Assembly: GCA_003542275.1 (NCBI GenBank) | Contig: DPKY01000056.1 | Span: forward strand, 1-9,779 | DNA length: 9,779 nt | Direction of reading: 5' to 3' | DNA from: Methylococcaceae bacterium | GTDB taxonomy: Bacteria > Pseudomonadota > Gammaproteobacteria > Methylococcales > Methylomonadaceae | Part shown: one piece after another, positions 1 through 6,168 of the stretch | Layout of the letters: each line of letters starts with the position of its first letter | Numbering within the stretch: the stretch's first letter is position 1 | Notes under the pieces: model-generated | What the model was told of the DNA's origin: nothing | The model's input: only the letters and a program-made list of their open reading frames with translations | The model's database searches: none | Program-made: the position numbers and the translations under genes

Positions 1-350
1 ACCATGGTGTGCATGGTAATATTGTCTTCAAATGCGGCAAGGCTTTGTGGTGTTGGCAATTCACCGTGCAGGAGCAAATGACACACTTCAAGAAACGTAC
101 AGCGCTCGGCAAGCGCCTCAATTAAGTAACCACGGTAGAGTAAAACGCCTTTTTCACCATCAATGTAGGTAATCGCTGATGTACAACTGGCTGTTGATGT
201 AAAACCAGGGTCGAAGGTGAAAAGGCCTGTTTGTTTGTACAAGGCTTGAACATCGATGACATCGGGCCCGATAGTGCCTTGCAAAACAGGTAATTCACAG
301 ACAGTCTGCGAATTCTCATTTGTTAACGTAAGTGTGCGATTTTCGGTCAT
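1..350 (-). CDS. gltA: Citrate synthase (GltA), N-terminal part, cut by left window edge
   Basis: Citrate synthase condenses oxaloacetate with acetyl-CoA to citrate at the entry of the TCA cycle, in the cytoplasm. The minus strand encodes 116 residues from the ATG at 350 to the window edge. The translation contains [15 protein letters not shown], the hallmark [13 protein letters not shown], and [16 protein letters not shown] followed by a [14 protein letters not shown] segment, all near-colinear with the N-terminus of the hexameric enterobacterial enzyme. The remaining roughly 310 residues, including the catalytic His and Asp, lie outside the window. A weak GAG about 8 bases before the ATG is the only Shine-Dalgarno candidate. 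The gene lies 68 bp downstream of eda on the same strand and may be co-transcribed with it. One oddity is RGYLIE where RGYPIE or RGFPID is usual. Family assignment is very secure. Confidence 0.96.
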   Translation of the reverse strand, partial: MTENRTLTLTNENSQTVCELPVLQGTIGPDVIDVQALYKQTGLFTFDPGFTSTASCTSAITYIDGEKGVLLYRGYLIEALAERCTFLEVCHLLLHGELPTPQSLAAFEDNITMHTM

Positions 351-418
351 GATTTTTTCTCGATGTTAATGCAATGCACTGGATAAAACGTTGTATTTTA
401 AAAAAGGCCAGTCAACAC

Positions 419-1066
419 TTAGCGTTGTGCGCCAGCCACCGCTTCTTGGGCGAGTTGCGTGACTTTATCCCATTGTTTATTTTTTACAACGGCAGCAGGG
501 GCAATCCAAGACCCCCCCACGCAGGCAACATTGCTGAGTTTTAAGTAATCATTGTAATTGGCTAATGAGATGCCACCCGTTGGGCAGAAAGTGACTTGTG
601 GCACGGGGCCTGCGATGGCTTTTAGCATCGCTACGCCACCGGCATTTTCAGCGGGGAAAAACTTGAAATGATCAAGCCCGTATTCCATGCCAAGCATGAG
701 TTCAGATAAACTCGAAATACCGGGAATGAGCGCAATAGTGCTGTGTTGAGCGGCCGATAATAAGCGTGGCGTGAGTCCTGGGCTAATAGCAAAGACCGCG
801 CCCGCTTCTTCGGCGGCGTCGAGTTGCTGTGGCGTGAGAATCGTGCCTGCTCCCACGATAGCACCACTCACTTCACTGCTAATGCGACGAATTGATTCGA
901 GCGCGGCGGGAGTGCGTAGGGTAATTTCCAGTACGCGAATACCTCCCGCCACAAGTGCTTGCGCTAAAGGCACGGCATTATCAGCGTCTTCAATGACCAT
1001 CACCGGCATGACAGGGCTTGCATTGAGAACGTTTTTAGGTTGAATTTTCCACTGTGCTTTGTACAT
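419..1066 (-). CDS. eda: KDPG/KHG aldolase (Eda), Entner-Doudoroff pathway
   Basis: This class I aldolase cleaves 2-keto-3-deoxy-6-phosphogluconate to pyruvate and glyceraldehyde-3-phosphate, and usually also 4-hydroxy-2-oxoglutarate to pyruvate and glyoxylate. The 215-residue product has the family's usual length and aligns end to end with E. coli Eda (213 residues). Visible motifs are the general acid/base Glu47 in VLEITLRT, the phosphate-binding VGAGTIL loop at 71-77, [24 protein letters not shown], the Schiff-base Lys135 in HFKFFPAE, and CPTGGIS at 161-167. The ATG at 1066 has a good GGAG at 1074-1077 with a 7-base spacer. The 6-phosphogluconate dehydratase gene (edd) is not in the window. 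Eda would feed pyruvate towards the product of gltA, directly downstream. An extended -10 and possible operator sites lie upstream. Confidence 0.96.
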   Translation of the reverse strand: MYKAQWKIQPKNVLNASPVMPVMVIEDADNAVPLAQALVAGGIRVLEITLRTPAALESIRRISSEVSGAIVGAGTILTPQQLDAAEEAGAVFAISPGLTPRLLSAAQHSTIALIPGISSLSELMLGMEYGLDHFKFFPAENAGGVAMLKAIAGPVPQVTFCPTGGISLANYNDYLKLSNVACVGGSWIAPAAVVKNKQWDKVTQLAQEAVAGAQR

Positions 1067-1105
1067 AAGTTCACTCCAATTGGGTTTGCGATGATTTTAA
1101 AAGAA

Positions 1106-1199
1106 TCATGTTATCGACATTTATTGGTGATATTATCGCAGAATTCGACGATGATTGCAGTCACAATACGATAAAAATCCCCTGTCACCGATAAAATGA
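1106..1199. promoter_or_regulatory. Nested inverted array of four TTATCG half-sites, possible operator
   Basis: The hexamer TTATCG occurs at 1111-1116 and 1133-1138, and its complement CGATAA at 1169-1174 and 1189-1194. Outer and inner pairs are centred at 1152.5 and 1153.5, so they form two nested inverted pairs. The outer arms extend to 11 bases with 10 identities (TCATGTTATCG at 1106-1116 against the complement of 1189-1199). The array spans the middle of the eda/pqqE divergent region. The inner left copy overlaps the candidate eda -10, and the outer right copy abuts the candidate pqqE -35. The binding protein is unknown, and I do not see the HexR-type palindrome expected for an Entner-Doudoroff regulator. 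Confidence 0.35.
1132..1140 (-). promoter_or_regulatory. Candidate extended -10 promoter for eda
   Basis: Read on the minus strand the site is TGCGATAAT: the TGn extension followed by a 5/6 match to TATAAT. No good -35 is present, which is tolerated in extended -10 promoters. Transcription would begin near 1125, giving a leader of about 60 bases that includes the GGAG in front of eda. One TTATCG repeat (1133-1138) lies inside this -10. Prediction by eye only. Confidence 0.4.
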
Positions 1200-1200
1200 C

Positions 1201-1229
1201 TTGAAAGTGTATTGAATTGTCAGCAAAAT
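1201..1229 (+). promoter_or_regulatory. Candidate sigma-70 promoter for pqqE and the downstream gene
   Basis: TTGAAA (1201-1206, 5/6 match to TTGACA) is followed after a 17-base spacer by CAAAAT (1224-1229, 4/6 match to TATAAT). The predicted start near 1236 leaves about 70 bases of leader. A second AT-rich candidate (TAAAAT at 1290-1295) lies so close to the ATG that it would give a nearly leaderless message. Neither is certain. Confidence 0.35.
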
Positions 1230-1304
1230 CATTTCTTTTACGCTTCTGAAGTTAAAAACAGCGGCAAATTTCCCTCGTTTCTCTTTTCATAAAATATTGC
1301 ACTT

Positions 1305-2429
1305 ATGACCATGTCTTCTCAAAACATCACGCCACCACGTTGGTTACTTGCTGAACTCACTTACGCCTGCCCACTGCAATGTCCTTATTGCTCAAATCCG
1401 CTCGATTACGCTAAACATAAAGACGAGCTGAGTACAGAAGAGTGGAAGCGTGTGCTCACGCAAGCAAGACAAATGGGCGCTGTGCAGCTGGGTTTTTCAG
1501 GGGGAGAACCACTGACACGACCAGACTTAATTGAATTAGTGGCACACGCTCGGTCGCTGGGGTATTACACGAATTTAATTACCTCCGGCTACGGTTTAAC
1601 CGAAGAGAAAATCGTGGCGCTCAAAACCGCCGGCCTTGATCACATTCAAGTGAGCATACAAGCCAGTACACAAGAACTCAATGACCATATCGCGGGCACG
1701 GCGTCATTTGAACATAAACAACACGTTGCGCATTTAGTGAAAAAACACGGTTATCCCATGGTGCTTTGCGTGGTGATTCATCGAGAAAACATTCATCAAA
1801 TGCCCGATATTTTAGCGATGGCACAAAACCTTGGCGCGGATTATTTGGAGCTGGCCAATACGCAGTATTACGGCTGGGCGCATTTGAATCGAGATTTGCT
1901 GCTGCCAACCAAGGCGCAGTTTGATGAAGCTGAAGCTATCGCGCAAGCGTTCAAAGAAGAAATGGCCGGTAAAATGAAAATTTATTATGTCGTGCCGGAT
2001 TATTATGAAAACCGCCCTAAAGCGTGCATGAATGGCTGGGCCACAACGTTTTTAACCATTGCACCCGATGGCATGGCGCTCCCGTGCCACTCTGCGCGAG
2101 AGCTACCCAATTTTGATTGCCCAAATGTGCGTGAGTTGAGTGTTTCGGCGATTTGGCATGAATCAAAAGCCTTTAACTTCTTTCGTGGTTTTGAGTGGAT
2201 GCGCGAGCCTTGCCGCAGTTGTGATGAAAAAGAAAAAGATTTTGGCGGGTGTCGCTGTCAAGCGTATTTATTGACGGGTGACGCGAGCGCCACAGACCCT
2301 GTTTGCAGTAAATCGCCTCAGCACGGCGTAATTGACGAACTAATTGTCTCAGCACAAAGAGCCAGTGGCTCGAATGAAAAACCGTTGGTTTTTCGCAATA
2401 CTCAAAATGCACGCAAGTTCACAACATAA
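1305..2429 (+). CDS. pqqE: PqqE-type radical SAM/SPASM enzyme (PQQ biosynthesis), no other pqq genes nearby
   Basis: PqqE uses a radical S-adenosylmethionine cluster to form the carbon-carbon crosslink between Glu and Tyr of the PqqA precursor peptide, with PqqD as peptide chaperone. The 374-residue product carries the CxxxCxxC motif (Cys22, Cys26, Cys29 in [11 protein letters not shown]), the GGEP SAM-binding motif (66-69), and family blocks [28 protein letters not shown] (187-196) and [12 protein letters not shown] (231-242). The C-terminal SPASM-like region has Cys241, 261, 272, 303, 306, 316, 318 and 334, including [20 protein letters not shown] and DPVCSKS, the usual auxiliary Fe-S ligands. 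Length is typical. No clear Shine-Dalgarno precedes ATG 1305; ATG 1311 in the same frame is an alternative start. The stop overlaps the next start by one base. pqqA, B, C and D are absent from this window, so the partners are elsewhere or the enzyme has another substrate. Confidence 0.9.
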   Translation: MTMSSQNITPPRWLLAELTYACPLQCPYCSNPLDYAKHKDELSTEEWKRVLTQARQMGAVQLGFSGGEPLTRPDLIELVAHARSLGYYTNLITSGYGLTEEKIVALKTAGLDHIQVSIQASTQELNDHIAGTASFEHKQHVAHLVKKHGYPMVLCVVIHRENIHQMPDILAMAQNLGADYLELANTQYYGWAHLNRDLLLPTKAQFDEAEAIAQAFKEEMAGKMKIYYVVPDYYENRPKACMNGWATTFLTIAPDGMALPCHSARELPNFDCPNVRELSVSAIWHESKAFNFFRGFEWMREPCRSCDEKEKDFGGCRCQAYLLTGDASATDPVCSKSPQHGVIDELIVSAQRASGSNEKPLVFRNTQNARKFTT

Positions 2430-3664
2430 TGAAAAAAATATATTTTTTCGGTGTTATGTTATGGGCATTTTGTAACGTAGCGCCCGCCGCAACGCCAGCC
2501 ATCAGTCCTGCGCTCCAATCAGCGAGCGTGACGACAACCTCTTTTACTTTCTCAGCCACGTTGCTTACGCCTTTACTAAAAGGCGAGAGCGTCAAAATGG
2601 ACTATGGCAACGGCTTAAAAGCCATGCACTGCGTTGAGCAAGCGTGTACCCTTGCGTTAACCGCTTCAAAAAACTTGTTATCAGCAGAGAGCGTGGATTA
2701 TACGATCGGCGTGTATGATGTGAAAAAAAATGTACAAGGGGAAGTGCAAACAGGGACTTTTAGTTTGTCAGCGATGACGATAACGCCAGATACGCTCACG
2801 CAAACACCCGTTTCGGCTATGCGCGTGTTAGCTGCTGTGGTCAAATTTACGGCGAGTTTAACGGCGCCATTAACCAAAAACGACAGTGTCAAAATTGACT
2901 ACGGTAAAGGGTTGAAAATCATGACGTGTTCGGGGAAAACGTGCGTATTGTCATCAAATGTGCTTCCCGTGCAAACGACAGCCAACTATACAATCGGCCT
3001 CTATAAAGGCAGTGTACGGCAATATGATACGCTCTCAGGTTCTTATCATCCCGCCTCGGCGCCACCACCGGTTACGCCCAGCTCTTATTCAAAAATTTCC
3101 AATACGGGTGCTGTGTTAGAGGATTCAGCCACACAAGGCCTTGGTGAAGCAGAATGGGCGTGTACAAAGGACAATCAGACAGGGTTGATTTGGGAAATAA
3201 AAAACACCGATAAAGGTTTGCACAACAATATCGCCACCTATTCTTGGTATGACGCCACCGTGCAAGGCAGTGCGGCAAAAGGGAAAATCAATGGCGGTGT
3301 TTGTTATGAAAGCCGTTGCGATACGGAAAGTTATAAAAATGCGGTTAACGCAGCAAAGCATTGTGGTGCAGAAAATTGGCGCTTGCCTACACGCAACGAG
3401 CTTATGCGCTTAATTTATTGCTCTGATGGCAATTACAGTACGCTAAGTAGTGCAACAGGTTATGTGTGTACAAATGGCAACGTTGTGACCAGTCCCACTA
3501 TCAATACGACCTATTTTCCTCATATCACTCAAAACTATTGGGTGTGGACGTCCACGCAAGATACTATCAGCCGGTCTTATGCGCTACTGGTCGATTTTAA
3601 AGTGGGATATGTTGATGATTACACTAAAATTTCCGCCAACCATGTCTTTTTAGTGCACCGCTAA
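2429..3664 (+). CDS. Exported DUF1566 (Lcl C-terminal-like) protein with two tandem N-terminal repeats
   Basis: The 411-residue product begins with a probable Sec signal peptide: Lys2-Lys3, a hydrophobic stretch to about residue 15, then APA at 18-20 as likely signal peptidase I site. Two homologous modules of roughly 80-90 residues follow (about 33-113 and 134-208). Each has SVKxDYGxGLKxM, a CxxxxC pair (Cys68/73 and Cys167/172) and YTIGxY, suggesting beta-sandwich domains with a local disulfide. After a Pro/Ser-rich linker (209-219) comes a DUF1566 domain, with DNQTGLIWEIK (248-258), NWRLPTRNELMRL (316-328), WVWTSTQ (371-377) and a VDFKVGYV end. This domain is common in surface proteins and adhesins of aquatic Gammaproteobacteria, including the Legionella collagen-like protein. 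Its ATG shares one base with the pqqE stop and has no evident Shine-Dalgarno, so translational coupling is likely. The precise function is unknown; a periplasmic or surface role is inferred. Confidence 0.85.
   Translation: MKKIYFFGVMLWAFCNVAPAATPAISPALQSASVTTTSFTFSATLLTPLLKGESVKMDYGNGLKAMHCVEQACTLALTASKNLLSAESVDYTIGVYDVKKNVQGEVQTGTFSLSAMTITPDTLTQTPVSAMRVLAAVVKFTASLTAPLTKNDSVKIDYGKGLKIMTCSGKTCVLSSNVLPVQTTANYTIGLYKGSVRQYDTLSGSYHPASAPPPVTPSSYSKISNTGAVLEDSATQGLGEAEWACTKDNQTGLIWEIKNTDKGLHNNIATYSWYDATVQGSAAKGKINGGVCYESRCDTESYKNAVNAAKHCGAENWRLPTRNELMRLIYCSDGNYSTLSSATGYVCTNGNVVTSPTINTTYFPHITQNYWVWTSTQDTISRSYALLVDFKVGYVDDYTKISANHVFLVHR
2525..3052 (+). repeat. Two tandem homologous coding modules in the DUF1566 protein
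   Basis: Within the exported protein, residues about 33-113 and 134-208 are diverged copies of one module. Shared positions include SVK-DYG-GLK-M-C at 54-68 and 153-167, and YTIG-Y at 91-96 and 187-192. The copies are clear at the protein level but diverged at the DNA level, so the duplication is old rather than a recent recombination product. The boundaries are approximate. Confidence 0.7.
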
Positions 3665-3666
3665 AG

Positions 3667-3885
3667 TCAAATTTTCCCGCGCTCCATTGCACGTTGACAC
3701 GCAAGGCAATATTGACACGCAATGGCGCGGCGGCGACTTTCTGGGATAGGCTCACCACATTCTTCACATTCGAGGGCCGATTCCCCTGTATAAACCGATT
3801 TTCGTGCTTCTTGAATGAATAATTCGGTCATTTTATCCATACGCTCAATAATGGCATCGGTGCCACCTGCCCAGGCTGCTGACAT
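3667..3885 (-). CDS. Small DksA/TraR-family C4 zinc-finger protein
   Basis: The 72-residue product has a short N-terminal helical part (residues 8-30, including DAIIERMDKMTELFIQEAR) and a C-terminal C4 zinc finger, CEECGEPIPESRRRA (Cys40, Cys43) followed by CLAC (Cys60, Cys63). It is the size of TraR and resembles the YbiI-like branch, lacking the long coiled coil of full DksA. Family members can bind in the RNA polymerase secondary channel and modulate transcription; whether this one does is not shown by the sequence. AAGGAG lies 9 bases before the ATG at 3885, a strong ribosome binding site. It lies 26 bp downstream of the interrupted FAD dehydrogenase on the same strand. Its stop is only 2 bp from the stop of the convergent DUF1566 gene. 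The family call is firm, the function is not. Confidence 0.88.
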   Translation of the reverse strand: MSAAWAGGTDAIIERMDKMTELFIQEARKSVYTGESALECEECGEPIPESRRRAIACQYCLACQRAMERGKI

Positions 3886-3911
3886 AGCATTTGTCTCCTT
3901 TGTTGTATTTT

Positions 3912-4874
3912 TTACTTTTGTAGCAGGGATTTTGCTACCGCTTCAGCGACCTTAATGCCATCAACGGCAGCGGATAAAATGCCACCCGCATACCCCGCGC
4001 CTTCGCCAGCAGGGTAAAGGCCACGGGTATTGAGGCTTTGAAAAGTGTCATTGCGTTTGAGGCGAATGGGTGAGGAGGTGCGCGTTTCAACGCCCGTTAA
4101 GAGTGCATCGTGCATGGCAAACCCTTTGATTTTTTTATCAAAAGCGGGTAATGCTTCTGTTATCGCCTCAATGGCGTAATCGGGCAGAGCATGGCGTAAA
4201 TTGCCTAATTTTACGGAAGGCGTGTAGGAGGGTTGTATCTCACCAAATGCGCTAGAGGGGCGGTTAGCCAGAAAATCCCCGACGAGTTGCGCGGGGGCGG
4301 CATAGTTTTCACCCCCCAGTAAAAACGCATGGCGTTCCCAATGCCGTTGCAAATCAACGCCAGCGAGCACGTGCTGAGGATAATCCATTTCCGGTGAAAT
4401 TCCCACAACAATGGCGCTGTTTGCATTGCGTTCATTGCGCGAGTATTGACTCATGCCGTTTGTGACAACGTGACCGGCTTCTGAGGTAGCGGCGACCACC
4501 GTACCGCCAGGACACATACAAAAACTGTACACGGAGCGCCCATTTTTGCAGTGATGCACGAGTTTATAATCGGCGGCGCCCAGCAATTTATGCCCCGCGT
4601 GTTGGCCAAAACGACTTTTATCAATCATCGATTGCGGGTGTTCAATGCGAAATCCCATTGAGAAAGGTTTTGCTTCCATGTAGACCCCTTTCTTTTGCAG
4701 CATAGCAAAGGTATCGCGGGCGCTGTGTCCAATGGCGAGAACAACGTGCGTGCTGTGAATCACTTCACCGCTGTGAAGTTGTACGCCGTGAATTTGTCCC
4801 TTCTCAATTAAAATATCGTCAACGCGTTGCTCAAAACGTATTTCGCCGCCTAATGATTCAATGGTTGCACGCAT
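3912..4874 (-). CDS. C-terminal fragment of the FAD-dependent dehydrogenase
   Basis: The frame remains open for 320 residues from an ATG only one codon past the premature stop. Visible family motifs are YSFCMCPGG (116-124), HDALLTGVETRTSSPIR (255-271) and the FAD-closing YPAGEGAGYAGGI (287-299), followed by a final helix. No Shine-Dalgarno precedes the ATG, so translation would need reinitiation after the nearby TAA. The motifs are intact. It could pair with the N-terminal half only if both were expressed; that is speculation. Confidence 0.6.
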   Translation of the reverse strand: MRATIESLGGEIRFEQRVDDILIEKGQIHGVQLHSGEVIHSTHVVLAIGHSARDTFAMLQKKGVYMEAKPFSMGFRIEHPQSMIDKSRFGQHAGHKLLGAADYKLVHHCKNGRSVYSFCMCPGGTVVAATSEAGHVVTNGMSQYSRNERNANSAIVVGISPEMDYPQHVLAGVDLQRHWERHAFLLGGENYAAPAQLVGDFLANRPSSAFGEIQPSYTPSVKLGNLRHALPDYAIEAITEALPAFDKKIKGFAMHDALLTGVETRTSSPIRLKRNDTFQSLNTRGLYPAGEGAGYAGGILSAAVDGIKVAEAVAKSLLQK

Positions 4875-4877
4875 TTG

Positions 4878-5516
4878 TTAAACCATGGAAACAAGGCGAA
4901 ATGTGCCAATATGGGGCTTACTTAAATAGAGAATTTCAGGCGGCGCTCCCGCTTTGACAAATTCTTCAAGCACTTTGCGTCCGTAATGATTGGGGTCTTT
5001 GATTTGCGTGTAGAGTTTGCCATCAGAAAAAGTGCCCGCGCCGCCTTCGCCAAATTGGACGTTGGACTCTGCATTAAATTCACGTTTTCGCCACAGGGCA
5101 AAGGTGTCTTTTGTGCGTTCACGCACGGATTTACCGCGCTCGAGCATAATGGGCTTAAAGCCCATTTGCGCTAAAAGGAGTGTGGCAAGCAGTCCACACG
5201 GCCCTGCGCCAATGACAAGCGGGCGTATTGTTGGTGTTTGTGGGGCGTGAGCGACCCATTGATATTGCGTATTGGGTGTTACCATGATGTGCGTATCATC
5301 GGCAAGACGTGCTAACACCTGCGCTTCGTTTTTTACGTCAACGTCAAGCGTGTATACCATAAAAATCTTATCACGACGGCGGGCATCATAGCCTTGACGA
5401 AAAATATGATAGCCAATAAATTCATCTAAATTGATTTGTAGCCGATAAAGAATCGCTGACGCGAGGTCTGAGGGCGTATGGTTAATTGGGAGCTTAATTT
5501 CAGTAATTCGTAGCAT
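4878..5516 (-). CDS. N-terminal fragment of the FAD-dependent dehydrogenase
   Basis: This fragment has 212 residues from the ATG at 5516 to the premature TAA. It holds the small N-terminal alpha/beta domain typical of the family (about 1-90, including YHIFRQGYDARRRDKI), then the dinucleotide-binding GAGPCG (103-108) with the ERGK end of the Rossmann strand (126-129), and NVQFGEGGAGTFSDGKL (152-168), which contacts FAD in relatives. It ends in LSKPHIGTFRLVSMV. Alone it would lack the second FAD-contacting segment and the substrate domain, so it is unlikely to be an active enzyme. No in-frame start exists between this ATG and the upstream TAA. Confidence 0.6.
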   Translation of the reverse strand: MLRITEIKLPINHTPSDLASAILYRLQINLDEFIGYHIFRQGYDARRRDKIFMVYTLDVDVKNEAQVLARLADDTHIMVTPNTQYQWVAHAPQTPTIRPLVIGAGPCGLLATLLLAQMGFKPIMLERGKSVRERTKDTFALWRKREFNAESNVQFGEGGAGTFSDGKLYTQIKDPNHYGRKVLEEFVKAGAPPEILYLSKPHIGTFRLVSMV

Positions 5517-5586
5517 GAAGAAGTTGCCGTTTGAGGTCGTTGTTAAAAGTGGGATGCGTGCGCAGTAAATTGCTTATTTTCGTTAT

Positions 5587-5595
5587 TGTTATAAT
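5587..5595 (+). promoter_or_regulatory. Candidate extended -10 promoter for the CheY-like gene
   Basis: TGTTATAAT (5587-5595) matches TGn plus a perfect TATAAT. The nearest -35-like sequence (TTGCTT at 5570-5575) is spaced only 14 bases away, so the extended -10 would have to carry the promoter. Transcription would start near 5602, leaving a leader of about 97 bases before the ATG at 5699. The 5517-5698 divergent gap is AT-rich and shows no gene. Confidence 0.45.
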
Positions 5596-5698
5596 CCGTT
5601 TGTCGGTTTGTTTTTGATATTGTAAAATGCTTCTCAAGCAGAAACACGCCGCTAATTGAATTTTGATTAAATTAAAAAGTAAGTCTTAGGAAAATAAA

Positions 5699-6100
5699 AT
5701 GGATATATCACCAGAAATATTACAAAAAAAGATTCTTATTGTTGATGATGCCGCTTCAATGCGTACGTTGACAAAGGCTATTTTGCGTGAAGCCGGTTTT
5801 ACCAATGTATTTGACGTGCCTGGCGGTCGTGAGGCCTTAGCTAAAATGGCGCAAATTAAGATCAATGTGGTCATCTGTGATTGGAATATGCCTATGATGA
5901 GCGGCATTGAACTCTTTCAAGCCGTTAAAAAAGACCCTAAATTGGCATTGCCGCCTTGGATTATGTTAACGTCTTCTTCTGAAGGTGAAAAAGTAAAAGA
6001 AGCCATTTCCGTTGGCATTACCTCATACATTGTAAAACCCTTCAAACCCGACAATTTAGTCACGCAAATCGTCAACAAGCTCAAAGCGGCTGGCGAATAA
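5699..6100 (+). CDS. Stand-alone CheY-like response regulator receiver
   Basis: This 133-residue protein is a single receiver domain with no output domain. The acidic pocket is Asp16-Asp17 (ILIVDDAASMR), the phosphoacceptor is Asp61 in CDWNMPMMSG, the switch Thr is Thr91 in MLTSS, and the conserved Lys is Lys113 in YIVKPF, with Tyr110 at the position of CheY Tyr106. All catalytic positions are intact. Similarity to CheY is high, including the DWNMP motif and the last helix, but no chemotaxis kinase, flagellar or pilus gene is nearby. It could therefore act in motility or as a phosphorelay protein in another pathway. AGGA at 5688-5691 sits 7 bases before the ATG. The gene ends in tandem TAATAA and converges on topA. 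Confidence 0.9.
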   Translation: MDISPEILQKKILIVDDAASMRTLTKAILREAGFTNVFDVPGGREALAKMAQIKINVVICDWNMPMMSGIELFQAVKKDPKLALPPWIMLTSSSEGEKVKEAISVGITSYIVKPFKPDNLVTQIVNKLKAAGE

Positions 6101-6121
6101 TAAAAGTCGCTAAACAAGACA

Positions 6122-6147
6122 ATCACAGCAGTGCAGACTGCTGTGAT
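6122..6147. terminator. Perfect hairpin between convergent cheY-like gene and topA
   Basis: ATCACAGCAGT and its exact complement ACTGCTGTGAT form an 11-bp stem around a GCAG loop. Downstream on the minus strand the sequence is T-rich but interrupted (TTGTCTTGTTTAG), and on the plus strand only short T runs follow. The position, 21 bp after the receiver gene and 21 bp after topA, fits a shared bidirectional terminator, stronger for topA. Confidence 0.6.
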
Positions 6148-6168
6148 GGCGTCTTTGAGCGCATTTCT

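Larger units (their letters stand above)
3912..5516 (-). pseudogene. COG2509-type FAD-dependent dehydrogenase gene interrupted by an in-frame TAA
   Basis: Read through, this frame gives about 534 residues, the usual length for uncharacterised NAD(P)/FAD-dependent oxidoreductases of the COG2509 type. The only break is TAA at 4880-4878, after GTFRLVSMV and before QMRATIESLGGE. Both sides are in the same frame, and the family is continuous across this point with a charged residue (Glu or Lys) expected there, so one base change (GAA or AAA to TAA) explains it. No other stop, frameshift or loss of a key motif is visible, so any inactivation is recent. Alternatives are a sequencing error, read-through, or reinitiation at the ATG two codons after the stop. 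The gene's start is supported by full-length family homology, but it has no evident Shine-Dalgarno. Confidence 0.75.

Noticed and set aside
122..319. 65-residue minus-strand frame
   Set aside because: It lies in another frame of gltA, whose own frame gives clear citrate synthase homology over 1-350.
771..1043. Plus-strand frames antisense to eda, topA and the dehydrogenase
   Set aside because: These antisense frames follow the codon structure of the genes opposite, have low-complexity shadow composition and no ribosome binding sites or family motifs.
1067..1304. Possible pqqA mini-ORF upstream of pqqE
   Set aside because: I looked on both strands for a short ORF with Glu-x-x-x-Tyr and flanking PqqA-like residues. 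Only trivial peptides, such as a 7-codon frame near 1151, were found.
1067..1304. HexR operator for the Entner-Doudoroff gene eda
   Set aside because: No TGTAnT-n-AnTACA type palindrome is visible; the repeated hexamer here is a different sequence.
2429..2480. Lipobox in the DUF1566 protein
   Set aside because: Cys15 is preceded by WAF, which does not fit the lipobox, and an APA-A signal peptidase I site follows, so a non-lipoprotein signal is preferred.
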